55,701 nt of DNA from Thermomicrobiales bacterium (GTDB lineage: Bacteria; Chloroflexota; Chloroflexia; Thermomicrobiales; CADCWN01), in NCBI GenBank assembly GCA_030446685.1, contig JAUJMV010000014.1, positions 19,686 through 75,386 on the forward strand. The letters are read 5' to 3'. Every line of letters starts with the position of its first letter. The stretch's first letter is position 1. The notes under the pieces are model-generated. The model had not been told where the DNA came from and made no database searches. It worked only from the letters and a program-made list of their open reading frames with translations. The translations under genes were made by a program, and so were the position numbers. Positions 33,262 through 42,084 of the stretch are shown here, in pieces.

Positions 33262-35088
33262 ATGACCCCGCGCGTCTCGGTGCTGATTCCCACCTTCGAC
33301 CAGGCCGCGTTCATCCCGCGCGCCCTGGACAGTCTGCTGGCCCAGACGCTGACCGAGTGGGAGGCGCTCGTCGTGGACGACGGCTCGCCGGACGGGACCG
33401 GCGCGGCGGTCGCGCCATATCTGCGAGATGGGCGCGTCCGCTACGAGCGGCTGGAGCGCAACGGGGGCCTTGGGGCGGCGCTCAACCGGGCGCTCGACCG
33501 GGCGCGGGCGCCGCTGATCGCCTACCTGCCGTCCGACGACGTCTACTACCCCGAGCACCTGGCGACGCTGGCCGGCTGCCTCGACGAACACCCCGACGCG
33601 GCGCTGGCCTACTCCGGTATGCGGCACGGTTACAACCGGTCGGCGCCGGGGCAGATCCCGGGCTGCCCCCTGCAACTGGTGCAGACCATGCACCGGCGGA
33701 CGGGCGACCGCTGGGTCGAGCGCGACGAGATCGTCACCGACGACCTGGAGCGGCTGTTCTGGGCGCGGCTGCGCCCGCGCGGCGACTTCGCCGGGACCGG
33801 CCGCGTGTCGTGCGAGTGGGTGGACCACCCGGCGCAGGGACACAAGATCATCCAGGAGCCGGTCGGCGGCGTCAACACCTACCGCGCCCGCTACGGCGTC
33901 GGGCGGCCACTCCGCTTCCACAGCACCGTCGGCAACCCGATCGACGAGGTCGCGCACTACCGCCGCTTCCGCGAGCGCCCGGACACGCCGCGCGCCGCCG
34001 ACGGATTGAAAATCCTGCTGGTCGGCGAACTGGCCTACAACGCCGAGCGCGTGCTGGCGCTGGAGGAGCGCGGCCACCGGCTCTACGGCCTCTGGATGCC
34101 CGAGCCCTACTGGTACAACACGGTCGGGCCGCTGCCCTTCGGCCACGTCGAGGACCTGCCCCGCGCGGGCTGGCGCGAGGCGATCCGAGAGGTGCGGCCC
34201 GACCTGATCTACGCCCTGCTCAACTGGCAGGCGGTCCCCTTCGCGCACGAGGTGCTGACGCACAACCCCGGCATCCCCTTCGTCTGGCATTTCAAGGAGG
34301 GGCCGTTCATCTGCCTCGAGAAGGGGACCTGGCCGCAGCTCGCCGACCTCTACCGGCGCGCCGACGGGCGGATCTACTCCAGCCCGGAGATGGGCGAGTG
34401 GTGCGCCACGGCGATCCCGGGGATCGCGGGGCCGGCGCTGGTGCTGGACGGCGACCTGCCGAAGCGCGAGTGGTTCGCCGCGGAGCGATCGCCGCGCCTC
34501 TCCGCCGCCGACGGGCAGCCCCACACGGTCGTGCCGGGCCGGCCGATCGGCCTGCGCCCCGAGACGGTCGGCGAGCTGGCGGCGCGCGGCATCCACCTCC
34601 ACTTCTACGGCGACTTCACCCAGGGCCAGTGGCGGGCCTGGATCGACCGCGCCCGGCCGCTCGCCGGGGACTACCTGCACCTGCACCCGAACGTCGATCA
34701 GTCCGACTGGGTCGCCGAGTTCTCCCGCTACGACGCCGGCTGGCTCCATTTCATGCGCAGCGAGAACGGCGGCGACCTGCGCCGGGCGAACTGGGACGAC
34801 CTGAACTACCCCGCGCGGATCGCGACGCTGGTCGCCGCGGGGCTGCCGCTGTTGCAGTACGACAACCGGGGCGCGGTGGTCGCCACCCAGACGCTGGCGC
34901 GCGACCGCGACCTCGGCCTCTTCTTCACCGACATGGAGGGGCTCGACGCGCAGTTGCGCGACGAGGCGCGGATGGCCCGGCTGCGGGAGAGCGTCTGGCG
35001 CCAGCGCGACCAGTTCACCTTCGACCACCACACCGACCGCCTGATCGCCTTCTTCGGCCAGGTGATCGCCGCGCGCGGCGGACGCTGA
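33262..35088 (+). CDS. Large glycosyltransferase: GT2 domain plus GT-B-like domain
   Basis: 608 residues in two parts. Residues 1-130 are a GT2 domain (RVSVLIPTFDQAAFIPRALD, VVDDGSPDG, YLPSDDVYYPEHL). From about residue 250 (LKILLVGELAYNAERVLALEERGHRL) a second, GT-B-like domain runs to the end, with PFVWHFKEGPFICLEKGTW, HLHPNVDQSDWV and GLPLLQYDN. The enzyme may therefore add two sugars in series. ATG 33262 is chosen where the GT2 strand begins; upstream in-frame codons run through repeat copy A. Last gene of the glycan operon. Confidence 0.85.
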   Translation: MTPRVSVLIPTFDQAAFIPRALDSLLAQTLTEWEALVVDDGSPDGTGAAVAPYLRDGRVRYERLERNGGLGAALNRALDRARAPLIAYLPSDDVYYPEHLATLAGCLDEHPDAALAYSGMRHGYNRSAPGQIPGCPLQLVQTMHRRTGDRWVERDEIVTDDLERLFWARLRPRGDFAGTGRVSCEWVDHPAQGHKIIQEPVGGVNTYRARYGVGRPLRFHSTVGNPIDEVAHYRRFRERPDTPRAADGLKILLVGELAYNAERVLALEERGHRLYGLWMPEPYWYNTVGPLPFGHVEDLPRAGWREAIREVRPDLIYALLNWQAVPFAHEVLTHNPGIPFVWHFKEGPFICLEKGTWPQLADLYRRADGRIYSSPEMGEWCATAIPGIAGPALVLDGDLPKREWFAAERSPRLSAADGQPHTVVPGRPIGLRPETVGELAARGIHLHFYGDFTQGQWRAWIDRARPLAGDYLHLHPNVDQSDWVAEFSRYDAGWLHFMRSENGGDLRRANWDDLNYPARIATLVAAGLPLLQYDNRGAVVATQTLARDRDLGLFFTDMEGLDAQLRDEARMARLRESVWRQRDQFTFDHHTDRLIAFFGQVIAARGGR

Positions 35089-35156
35089 CCCGGCGCGCAC
35101 CCCAATATCTCGCGCCCGAGCCCGGATCAGTCGGGTCGCCACGGGCCAGGCCTTGT

Positions 35157-35294
35157 CATTCTGAGCGGGGCGAAGAATCGGTGTCCGCGGCGCGATCGAT
35201 CATTGTGCCCCAGGCGACGGCTCGCGGCCGCCCACCGTCGGATCGTATGGTGCGTCCGTGGCATGGACACCGATTCTTCGCTCCGCTCAGAATG
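35157..35294. repeat. MITE-like element with 30-bp inverted ends
   Basis: Bases 35157-35186 (starting CATTCTGAGCGGGGCGAAGA) pair with 35265-35294 with one mismatch in 30. The 78-base interior shows no gene. It fills most of the gap after the glycosyltransferase; the rest of 35089-35400 shows nothing. Confidence 0.8.
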
Positions 35295-35400
35295 AGCTCC
35301 CCGGCTCCTCTCCCAGATTGTCGATCTCCCCCCACCCCAACCGACTACTCAACGTCACACCCCTGGTGACGCACGGACACCTAATGCGAGGAGAATCGCG

Positions 35401-35899
35401 ATGACGATCGACCGCGGGGATCGCCGAGCTCCGCCGGCGCGAGCAGGCGCACACCCGCGAGGGCGAGATCGCCGCCGCCCGCCGGCGACTGCCGATGATC
35501 GAGGTCGATGCGGGTCGGGCGAATTCTCGACGTTCACTGCGCGTCGTACCATGTGGCACCGCCGCCGACCAGTGCGAGGGCTGCCGATCAACACCGGACA
35601 CGTGCTCTTATGCACTCGCGCGAGTCGCGGCAGCCCGTTCGGGGAGATCACGGGAGTTCATGGGCTGGGAGATGCCGTGGTACGCCGGGTAGCGAGGGCC
35701 GTCCCGGACCGAGATAGCTCGCGCGGGCCACTTCGGCATGAAGGCGTGCTACCGCGCGTGGGCGACCGCGTCTTCGAGACCTACCGGACCACGCGACGAT
35801 GGGCAACTCTACCAGATGCTCGACATGACCGTCTACGGTCGCCAGGAGAGCTGGGAGGAGTCGCCCGAGGGAGTCACCGCGGGCCGCGGGCGGCCGTAA
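35401..35899 (+). pseudogene. DUF899-family thioredoxin-like protein, multiply frameshifted
   Basis: ATG 35401 follows CGAGGAGAATCGCG. Pieces of the DUF899 family occur in the right order but in different frames: IAELRRREQAHTREGEIAAA with RRRLPMIEVD, then MWH and AADQCEGC, then FMGWEMPWY, then HFGMKACYR, GDRVFETYRTT, and finally LYQMLDMTVYGRQESWEESP before TAA. Intact relatives are about 230-260 residues; only about 166 codons remain here, so internal segments are lost as well as the frame. This looks like true decay and not only base-calling error. It sits beside IS remnants. Confidence 0.65.
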
Positions 35900-35901
35900 G
35901 C

Positions 35902-36045
35902 CATGCTAACGCGGGGCGCCGCCGACATTGAACACGCTGCCCTAGGATACGAGGTGGCCGATAACGGCACGATCGGAGGGCGGCGGGGTCGTCTATCTCG
36001 TCAACGATGAGCTGGTCATGCTGATGGGGCAAACCGGGCTTGCGA
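35902..36045 (+). pseudogene. Partial degraded copy of the DUF4383 gene
   Basis: GAGTCACCG..GGGCCGCGGG..GTAAGCCATGCTAACGCGG just before and at 35902 matches the sequence leading into the intact gene at 37160. After unrelated bases, GGGGTCGTCTATCT..CTG.TGATGGGG near 35985-36030 matches that gene's codons 12-20. The copy cannot encode a protein. Confidence 0.55.
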
Positions 36046-36189
36046 TAGTATGGGACGACCGTCGATAGTGCGTAACTGGCGACAAATCGACGTGAAGGAT
36101 CGGTCGTTCTGAGGCCAGAGGCCCTTCCTCATCCGTTGCTCGTCGGCGCCGAGCTGGCCGGCGCGCTCGGCATCGCCGCTCTCCACGGC

Positions 36190-36950
36190 ACCGGGCCCTT
36201 ACGAAAGGTGCGGTGGTCGAGCATCTTCCCGAGACGACCCGACCGCGCGCGTGGACGACGCCCTGTGGGCGGAGTTGATCGTGGTCGACAAGCCCGCAAG
36301 CCGGGGCGCACCGCAACGATGACCGGCCGATCCTCGACGGGCTGATCTGGCTGGCGCGCACCGGCGCGCTCGGGCCTGGCCGCGCGACCAGTTCGTCCAC
36401 CGCCCATGACCGGCGGCAAGAATGGGTGGAGTACGGCGGCCTGGGGCGGGCGTGGGCGCGCCTGCTCCGCGCGCAGTGGGAGTGGTCGGCCGCCGACGGG
36501 TGCATCGTCAAGGCGCCGCTGGGCAAAAAAAGGGCGGCGGCGCGCGAGGCGACCGGGGCGAACCCGACCGACCGCGCGGCGCGAAGCGCGACCGAGGGCG
36601 GGGCATCCCCCTCGCCACGGTGCTCTCATCCATGATGAAGCTGGCCGACCTGCTCGACTCGCCGCCCCTTCGGCTCCGGACCAGGAGCGGCACCTCTGCC
36701 TGGACCGGGGCTACGACTACGATCAGGACCACCGCGCGGGGCTACACCTCGCACATCACCGCCAAAGATCGCCCGGCGCGTGCCGCCACCCGGGGCACGC
36801 CGACCGCCATCCCGCGCGCCGCGCGCACGCTGGTTCAACCGCTTCCGCCGCCTGCTCGTGCGCGGAGAAGAAGGCGGCCAACTACCTCGGCCCGGACCAT
36901 TCTGATCATCACCACAAGCTGCGCCATGCCCGTACACCTTCCGGATAGGC
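36190..36950 (+). mobile_element. IS5-family transposase remnant
   Basis: Peptide blocks typical of IS5-type DDE transposases occur in order across several frames: DRPILDGLIWLARTGAL, EWVEYGGLGRAWARLLRAQW, GCIVKAPLGKK, GANPTDR and KRDRGRGIPLATVLS, HLCLDRGYDYD, and EKKAANYLG near the end. Frameshifts and missing segments make it inactive. I could not define inverted ends. It separates the degraded and intact DUF4383 copies. The bases from 36950 to 37159 show nothing further. Confidence 0.65.
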
Positions 36951-37159
36951 TGAGTATGACAGGGTGAGGCCCGTGCTCGTCGGGAAGATTGGTATTCGTC
37001 ACCGCCCCCTGCCGATGATTCTTATTGAGTGCAGACGTCACATCGTTTCTTCTAGGCACAAATATTGCGGGTAGCGGGGGCCGGAGCGGGATCGAGCGGC
37101 CCGCGCGAACGAGGAGATCGCGGCCACCAGGAGTCACCGGGGCCGCGGGAGGGTAAGCC

Positions 37160-37597
37160 ATGCTAACGCGGTACTTTGCCCTGGCCGTCGGGGTCGTCTA
37201 TCTGCTGGTCGGGCTGATGGGGTTCATCCCCGGTTTGGTCAGCGCGCCGGAGGCTGGGGCGCCCGACCTGATCGTGGAGGCCGGCTACGGGCGCCTGCTC
37301 GGCATCTTCCCGGTCAACGTCCTGCACCACCTGGTCCACATCCTGATCGGGGTGCTCGGCATCGTCGCCTACCGCAGTTGGCCCGCCGCGCGCACCTTCG
37401 CCCGCGGGCTGGCGATCTTCTACGGCCTGCTGGCGGTCGGGGCTTTCATCCCGGGCCTGCGGACGACCTTCGGCCTGATCGATCTACGGCATCCCGGACT
37501 TCCGCTGCACGCGGTCACCGCCGCGATCGCCGCCTACTTCGGGTTCGCCGCGCCGGCGACGGCCACGACGACCACCCGGACCACCCGCGGCATCTGA
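37160..37597 (+). CDS. DUF4383 small membrane protein
   Basis: 145-residue protein with four hydrophobic segments (about residues 4-26, 52-72, 80-100 and 116-132). It starts MLTRYFALAVGVVYLLVGLMGF and has GRLLGIFPVNVLHHLVHILIG, characteristic of DUF4383 family membrane proteins of unknown function common in Actinobacteria and Chloroflexota. ATG 37160 follows GAGGGTAAGCC. The C-terminal tail is Thr/Arg-rich. A strong hairpin follows. It is the only clearly intact gene between 35.1 and 40.5 kb. Confidence 0.8.
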   Translation: MLTRYFALAVGVVYLLVGLMGFIPGLVSAPEAGAPDLIVEAGYGRLLGIFPVNVLHHLVHILIGVLGIVAYRSWPAARTFARGLAIFYGLLAVGAFIPGLRTTFGLIDLRHPGLPLHAVTAAIAAYFGFAAPATATTTTRTTRGI

Positions 37598-37621
37598 GCC
37601 ACTACGAACGCAACGGATAAT

Positions 37622-37664
37622 CGGAACGGGGAGGGCAGGTTGAGGTCTGCTCCTCCCCGTTCCG
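37622..37664 (+). terminator. 13-bp perfect stem after DUF4383 gene
   Basis: CGGAACGGGGAGG (37622-37634) pairs perfectly with CCTCCCCGTTCCG (37652-37664) over a 17-base loop, 25 bases beyond the stop. No T-run follows. Confidence 0.55.
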
Positions 37665-37673
37665 TGACCATCC

Positions 37674-37809
37674 GCAGGCCCCCGTGCCTACCCGCCTAGC
37701 CCGCCACCGCCGTGACCGGTCGGACACCGTCCCTGACCGACCCGCGGCCGTAGCCCGCCGAGGACGCCGGTGGTTGGTCAGGCGGGCAGGCACGGGGGCC
37801 TGCCCCTAC
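37674..37809. repeat. Palindromic repeat of the GTAGGGGCAG family, copy B
   Basis: The right end GGCAGGCACGGGGGCCTGCC plus CCTAC pairs with the left GCAGGCCCCCGTGCCTACCC; the outermost GTAGGG of the left end is lost. The core includes CCGAGGACGCCGGTGG, as in copy A. 136 bp. Confidence 0.75.
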
Positions 37810-37907
37810 CATCCGAAGGGGGCGGCGATCCGTAACGACGGGTGGGTCGTCGGGGTATCGGCGCCGGACGCGGTTGCGGCGGGACGACGGTCGCGGCGAT
37901 CCTTAAG

Positions 37908-38125
37908 GGCTGGTTGCACAGCCTCATCCGCGGCGCTGGAGGAGGCGGAGGCAGATCAGGGCGCAGCCGCGGTCGAGGAGGGCCTGGTGGAGGTCGTCGC
38001 GGCACTCGTCGAGGATCGGCAGGCGCTTGCACTGGTTGCGCCAGGCCAGGGGTGCGCGGCTACCCAGCGGCAGCGGCCGGAGCCGTCGCCCACAGGTCGT
38101 CCGCCAACACGCCACGCGCGCTCAT
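37908..38125 (-). mobile_element. Internally deleted IS5-type element
   Basis: On the minus strand ATG 38125 begins MSARGVLADDLWATAP, the start of an IS5-type transposase. It then jumps to the family C-terminus: CKRLPILDECRDDLHQALLD and RGCALICLRLLQRR, ending at TGA 37923. The middle of the gene is missing. The end sequence GGCTGTGCAACCAGCCC resembles the ends of the element at 40209-40495. Confidence 0.6.
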
Positions 38126-38373
38126 ACCCAGCGTTCGGGCGGCGACCGTGCCACGATCTTGTTCGGACCTGTCCGACAGCGTAGGGTGCGTCAATTGCGT
38201 TATGGAAACACATCGGCGCGGGAAGCTTTTCGTCCCCCTCGTTGTCCTCATTGTAGCGCATTGAGGCCGCGCACACATCGATCGGTCGATCGGCGCTTTT
38301 CGCCCTCTCCACTCGCTATGCTGGTCTGCAGCGGAGTAAGCCGCAGTCGCGACAGTTGCGAAGGAGGGTGGCG

Positions 38374-39836
38374 ATGAACGGGCATGCGGTGGTGATCGTC
38401 GGCGGGGGTCCGACCGGGCTGATGCTGGCGGGCGAGTTGGCGTTGGCGGGGGTCGACGTGGCTATCGTCGAGCGGCGCGCCAGCCTGGACCTCACCGGCT
38501 CGCGCGCGGGCGGGCTGCACGCACGCACGATCGAGGTCCTCGATCAGCGAGGAATCGCCGATCGGTTCCTCGCGCAGGGACAGGTGGCCCAGGTCGCGGG
38601 GTTCGCCTGGATGCCGTTGGACATCAGCGACTTTCCCACGCGGCACAACTACGGGCTCGCGCTGTGGCAGAACCACATCGAGCGCATCCTGGCCGACTGG
38701 GTCGGCGAGCTGGCGGTGCCGATCTATCGCGGGCGTGCGGTGACGGGTTTCGCGCAGGACGACACCGGCGTCGATGTCGCACTGTCCGACGGCTTGTCGC
38801 TGCGGGCGGATTATCTCGTCGGGTGCGACGGAGGGCGCAGTCTGATCCGGAAAGCCGCCGGCATCGCGTTCCCCGGGTGGGACCCGACAATCAGCCACCT
38901 GATCGCCGAGGTCGAGATGGCCGAGGAGCCGGCATGGGGCTTACGCCGCGACGCCCTCGGTATCCATTCCTTGAGCAGGTTGGAGGATGGGGGCGGTGCG
39001 GGTCCTCGTGACCGAGCAGCACCTCGGCCGGACCGGCGAACCGACCCTGGGCGATCTCAGCGAGGCGCTCGTCGCCGTCTACGGGACCGATTTCGGGATC
39101 CACAGTCCCACTTGATCTCCCGATTTACCGATATGGCTCGGCAGGCAGCGTCCTACCGCAAGGGACGGGTGCTGCTGGCGGGCGACACCGCACATGTGCA
39201 TTACCCGACGGGCGGACAGGGCCTCAACATCGGGGTGCAGGATGCGGTGAATCTGGGGTGGAAGCTGGCCCAGGTCGTCAAGAAGACGTCGCCAGAAAGC
39301 CTCCTCGATACGTACCATACCGAGCGGCACCCGGTCGCTGCCCGCGTGTTGCGCGACACAATGGCGCAAGTCGCGCTGCTCCGCCCGGATGACCGCACCA
39401 ACGCCTTGCGCGATATCACGTCCGAGCTCCTCAGGATGGACGAGCCGCGCAAGCGGCTCGCCGCGATGATGTCTGGGCTGGACATTCGTTACGACCTCGG
39501 CGAGGACACCCGCTGCTCGGGCGCCGCATGCCCGATCTCGACCTGGCCACCGCCAGCGGCCCGCTGCGGGTCTTCGCCCTGCTGCACGCTGCCCGGCCGG
39601 TGCTCCTCAACTTCGGCGAGCCCGGCGGCTTCGCCATCGCGCCTTGGGCGGATCGCGTTCAGTCGATCGACGCCCAATACGATGGTCCGTGGGAGCTGCC
39701 GGCGCTCGGGACGGTCCCTGCTCCCACCGTGGTGGTGCTTCGGCCCGACGGCTACGTGGCCTGGGTGGGCGACCGCACCCAGCCGGGGCTCGCCGACGCG
39801 CTCACCGCCTGGTTCGGACCGCCTACCGCGGCGTAG
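38374..39836 (+). pseudogene. FAD-dependent aromatic monooxygenase, frameshifted
   Basis: Flavoprotein hydroxylase of the PheA/TfdB and rifampicin-monooxygenase type. ATG 38374 has AAGGAGGG upstream and starts MNGHAVVIVGGGPTGLMLAG, the FAD-binding GxGxxG site. The DG motif VGCDGGRSLIRKAAGI and the second FAD motif GRVLLAGDTAHVHYPTGGQG follow. The segment TEQHLGRTGEPTLGDLSEAL and the thioredoxin-like C-terminus (MPDLDLATASGPLRVFALLH to TAWFGP) lie in other frames. Three or more indels are needed, one being a missing C in GAGGACACCCGCTG. The reconstructed protein is about 487 residues. It is flanked by two deleted IS5-type elements, so transfer is plausible. Confidence 0.78.
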
Positions 39837-39978
39837 CGCGACAGGGCACGCGCGGCTGATGAACTTCTGCCTCCCGGCGAGGGTGGGGGTAGCCGGGTCG
39901 AGGAGGCTCCGCACGCGGCGCCCGCAGGGATACGGGAGGATGCCTTGACGCGCGCGAGGGGCGAGACCCCTGCTTTTA

Positions 39979-40167
39979 TCACTTGCCTTTGCTGTCGGGC
40001 GAGTGAGAGTCGATAGACGGAAGGGCAGCACCGCGGGCGAAAGCCGCTAGAACTTTATGTCCCCACTCGCCGTCCTCAGTGGTGACCGTCTGATAGACGC
40101 GACTGTCGATTACGAGGGCTGCCTTCGGGCGACCCTTGTTTTTCACTTGCTTATGAAGCCAGCTCGG
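39979..40167 (-). pseudogene. Orphan C-terminal gene fragment, unrecognised
   Basis: The minus strand encodes about 60 residues ending at TGA 39979: WLHKQVKNKGRPKAALVIDS then VYQTVTTEDGEWGHKVLAAF and a short polar tail. Base composition is less GC-rich than its neighbours. No start codon or upstream domain fits, and the deleted IS element lies just upstream, so it is probably the 3' end of a gene cut by that insertion. Family not recognised. Confidence 0.35.
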
Positions 40168-40208
40168 CGATCTTCGAGGCAGACGCAGGGAGGCGGTGAC
40201 ACTTCGCT

Positions 40209-40495
40209 GAGAGCCTGTGGCACAGCCTCTTCGCGGCGTTGGCGCCGCTGGCGGGCGCGGGAGCTGCTGCGGGCGCAGCCGCGGTCGCGGCAGGCCTGAG
40301 GCCGCTCCTCGCGGACCCGCAGGCGCTGGTCGCGGTGCGGCCAGGGCAGGATTCGCTCGACCACCCTGCGGTGGCGGCGGGTGCGGCGGCAGGAGGGGCG
40401 CGATGGAGGACCAGCGCTCGTCGCTGACCAGTTCCTGCACGCTCATACCCTGGGGCCGCGGCACGGGCGATACCGCGGCTGTGCAACAGGCTCTC
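40209..40495 (-). mobile_element. IS5-derived MITE-like element with 19-bp inverted ends
   Basis: GAGAGCCTGTGGCACAGCC (40209-40227) pairs with GGCTGTGCAACAGGCTCTC (40477-40495) with one mismatch. Inside, on the minus strand, MSVQELVSDERWSSIAPLLP (transposase start) is joined directly to VERILPWPHRDQRLRVREER (transposase end), so roughly the central two thirds of the transposase is deleted. Non-autonomous. Confidence 0.75.
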
Positions 40496-40533
40496 ACGCG
40501 AGGGAGCCTGTCGGACGCGACCCGTCGCCGCGT

Positions 40534-41562
40534 TCACTTCCCGGCGGTCTCCGCGTCGGCGGTTGCGTCGGAGTGGCCGCTGACCAGCACCTGGCGGATC
40601 AGCTCGGCGCGCCGCTGCATCTCGCGCGTCCGCTCGTCGAAGCACGCCGCCACGCGGTCGTGCCGGCGCCCGCGGGCCTCCTGGGCCAGGCGCGCGGCCA
40701 TCAGCGCGCTCTCCTCCAGCGTGTTGACCGCCGTCCACAGCGCCTCCTCCAGCGCCTCCGACTGCTCGGCCAGCATGCTCTCGGCGCTGAAGGCGTGGCC
40801 GACGCGGCAGCGGAAGCGGAGGAGGCCGTTGTCGTGGGCCTCCCAGAGGGGGCCGCGGCACTCCGGGCAGGTCAGCGCCGAGAGTTCGCCGGGCGGCGGC
40901 GTGGCCGCCATCGTGGCCGGGTTCTGCTCCGCCATGCGCACTTCGATCTCCAGATCCTTCGGCACCGGATGTGCTCCTTCCTCGCCCGCCGGCTCGCGGG
41001 CGATCGCCGCCAGAGTCGGGGCGATGCGCGCCAGCGGCAGGCAGTGGTCGACCGCCGCGAACTGCAACGCGCTGGCGGGCATGCTCGGGAAGAGCGCCTC
41101 CTCCGGGTCCTGCACGATCGCCACCCCGCCGCGCCGCTTGATCGCCTGCAGGCCGGCGGTGCCGTCGTCGAGCGCGCCGCTGAGGACGACGCCGACGGCG
41201 CGCGGGCCGTAGGTGACCGCCGCCGAGCGGAAGAGCGGATCGACGGCCGGCCGGTGCCGATTTTCCCGCGGGCCGCGCACCACGCGGATCGCCCCGCGCC
41301 GGACCAGCAGGTGGAAATCGGGCGGCGCGACGTAGATCCGCCCCGGCACGATCGGCTCGCCGTCGGTCGGGTGGGCGGCCGGCAGCGGGCCGACGCGGCC
41401 CAGGATGCGCGGCAGGAAGCTCGTCGCGTCGGGCGGCAGGTGGAGGACGACGAAGACCGCCGCCGGCAGATCGGGCGGCAGATCGCGCACGAGGGTCGTC
41501 AGCGCCTCCACGCCGCCCGCCGAGGCGCCGATTGCGATGATGTCGTGACCGGGGCCGGTCAT
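40534..41562 (-). CDS. CheB-type protein-glutamate methylesterase with zinc-ribbon-like C-terminus
   Basis: 342 residues. Residues 5-190 form the CheB catalytic domain: Ser14 in G-A-S-A-G-G, His in VVLHLPPDATS, and Asp in VVLSGALDDGTAG. There is no N-terminal receiver domain. After a linker comes LTCPECRGPLWE...FRCRVGHAFS, a C-x2-C...C-x3-H zinc-ribbon-like module, then a helical tail (residues 280-342). ATG 41562 has GGAGGAG upstream. It is divergent from the CheB-CheR hybrid at 42085. No MCPs or CheA are nearby, so it may serve a non-motility signalling pathway. CheB-like domains hydrolyse glutamyl methyl esters. Confidence 0.87.
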   Translation of the reverse strand: MTGPGHDIIAIGASAGGVEALTTLVRDLPPDLPAAVFVVLHLPPDATSFLPRILGRVGPLPAAHPTDGEPIVPGRIYVAPPDFHLLVRRGAIRVVRGPRENRHRPAVDPLFRSAAVTYGPRAVGVVLSGALDDGTAGLQAIKRRGGVAIVQDPEEALFPSMPASALQFAAVDHCLPLARIAPTLAAIAREPAGEEGAHPVPKDLEIEVRMAEQNPATMAATPPPGELSALTCPECRGPLWEAHDNGLLRFRCRVGHAFSAESMLAEQSEALEEALWTAVNTLEESALMAARLAQEARGRRHDRVAACFDERTREMQRRAELIRQVLVSGHSDATADAETAGK

Positions 41563-41776
41563 GGCTCCTCCGCGCGAACGCGGGGCCGGCGGCCTCGCGA
41601 GACAACAGGCAGCAGTGCCGGGGTGATGCACGCCGCGTACCACCGCTGCGGCCGGCGGGGAGGGCGGCCGGCGAACGCCCTCAACGAACCTCGCTCCCCG
41701 GCGCCGGACCGCTCGCCCCACCACGGCGGGACCGAGCCGACCCATCGGGGCAAGACCAGGGCGAATTACCCGTGTG

Positions 41777-41861
41777 GTAGGGGCGGGTTTCAAACCCGCC
41801 CGGTTGCCGGACCTCCACCTGCGGGGCCAGACGACCGGGCGGGTTTGAAACCCGCCCCTAC
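41777..41861. repeat. Palindromic dispersed repeat, GTAGGGGCGGG family, second copy
   Basis: 85-bp element whose ends GTAGGGGCGGGTTTC and GGGTTTGAAACCCGCCCC plus TAC are inverted copies; each arm is also self-complementary. Same family as 2877-2960. The rest of 41563-42084 shows only the promoter below. Confidence 0.85.
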
Positions 41862-41967
41862 CCACACCCATCCCGAACCGATGAGCCGATTCGCGGGTCG
41901 CAGGTTGGGGGCGTCCTCACCCTGTCCGTCGGAACAACATTTGCAAAGATAATACCCCATGCCAGCG

Positions 41968-41997
41968 TTGTGCGCCGGGGTCGCCGTGGCGTACAAT
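41968..41997 (+). promoter_or_regulatory. Sigma-70-like promoter of the CheB-CheR-kinase gene
   Basis: TTGTGC (41968-41973), an 18-base spacer and TACAAT (41992-41997), in an A/T-rich pocket 88 bases before the GTG start. Confidence 0.5.
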
Positions 41998-42084
41998 AAG
42001 GGCCGATCCTGGGGATCGGCAGCGGGATTGTCGGCGCGGCGGTGCGCGTGCGCCGGCTGTCCGCGGTCTTGCCGGGGAGGCGGC

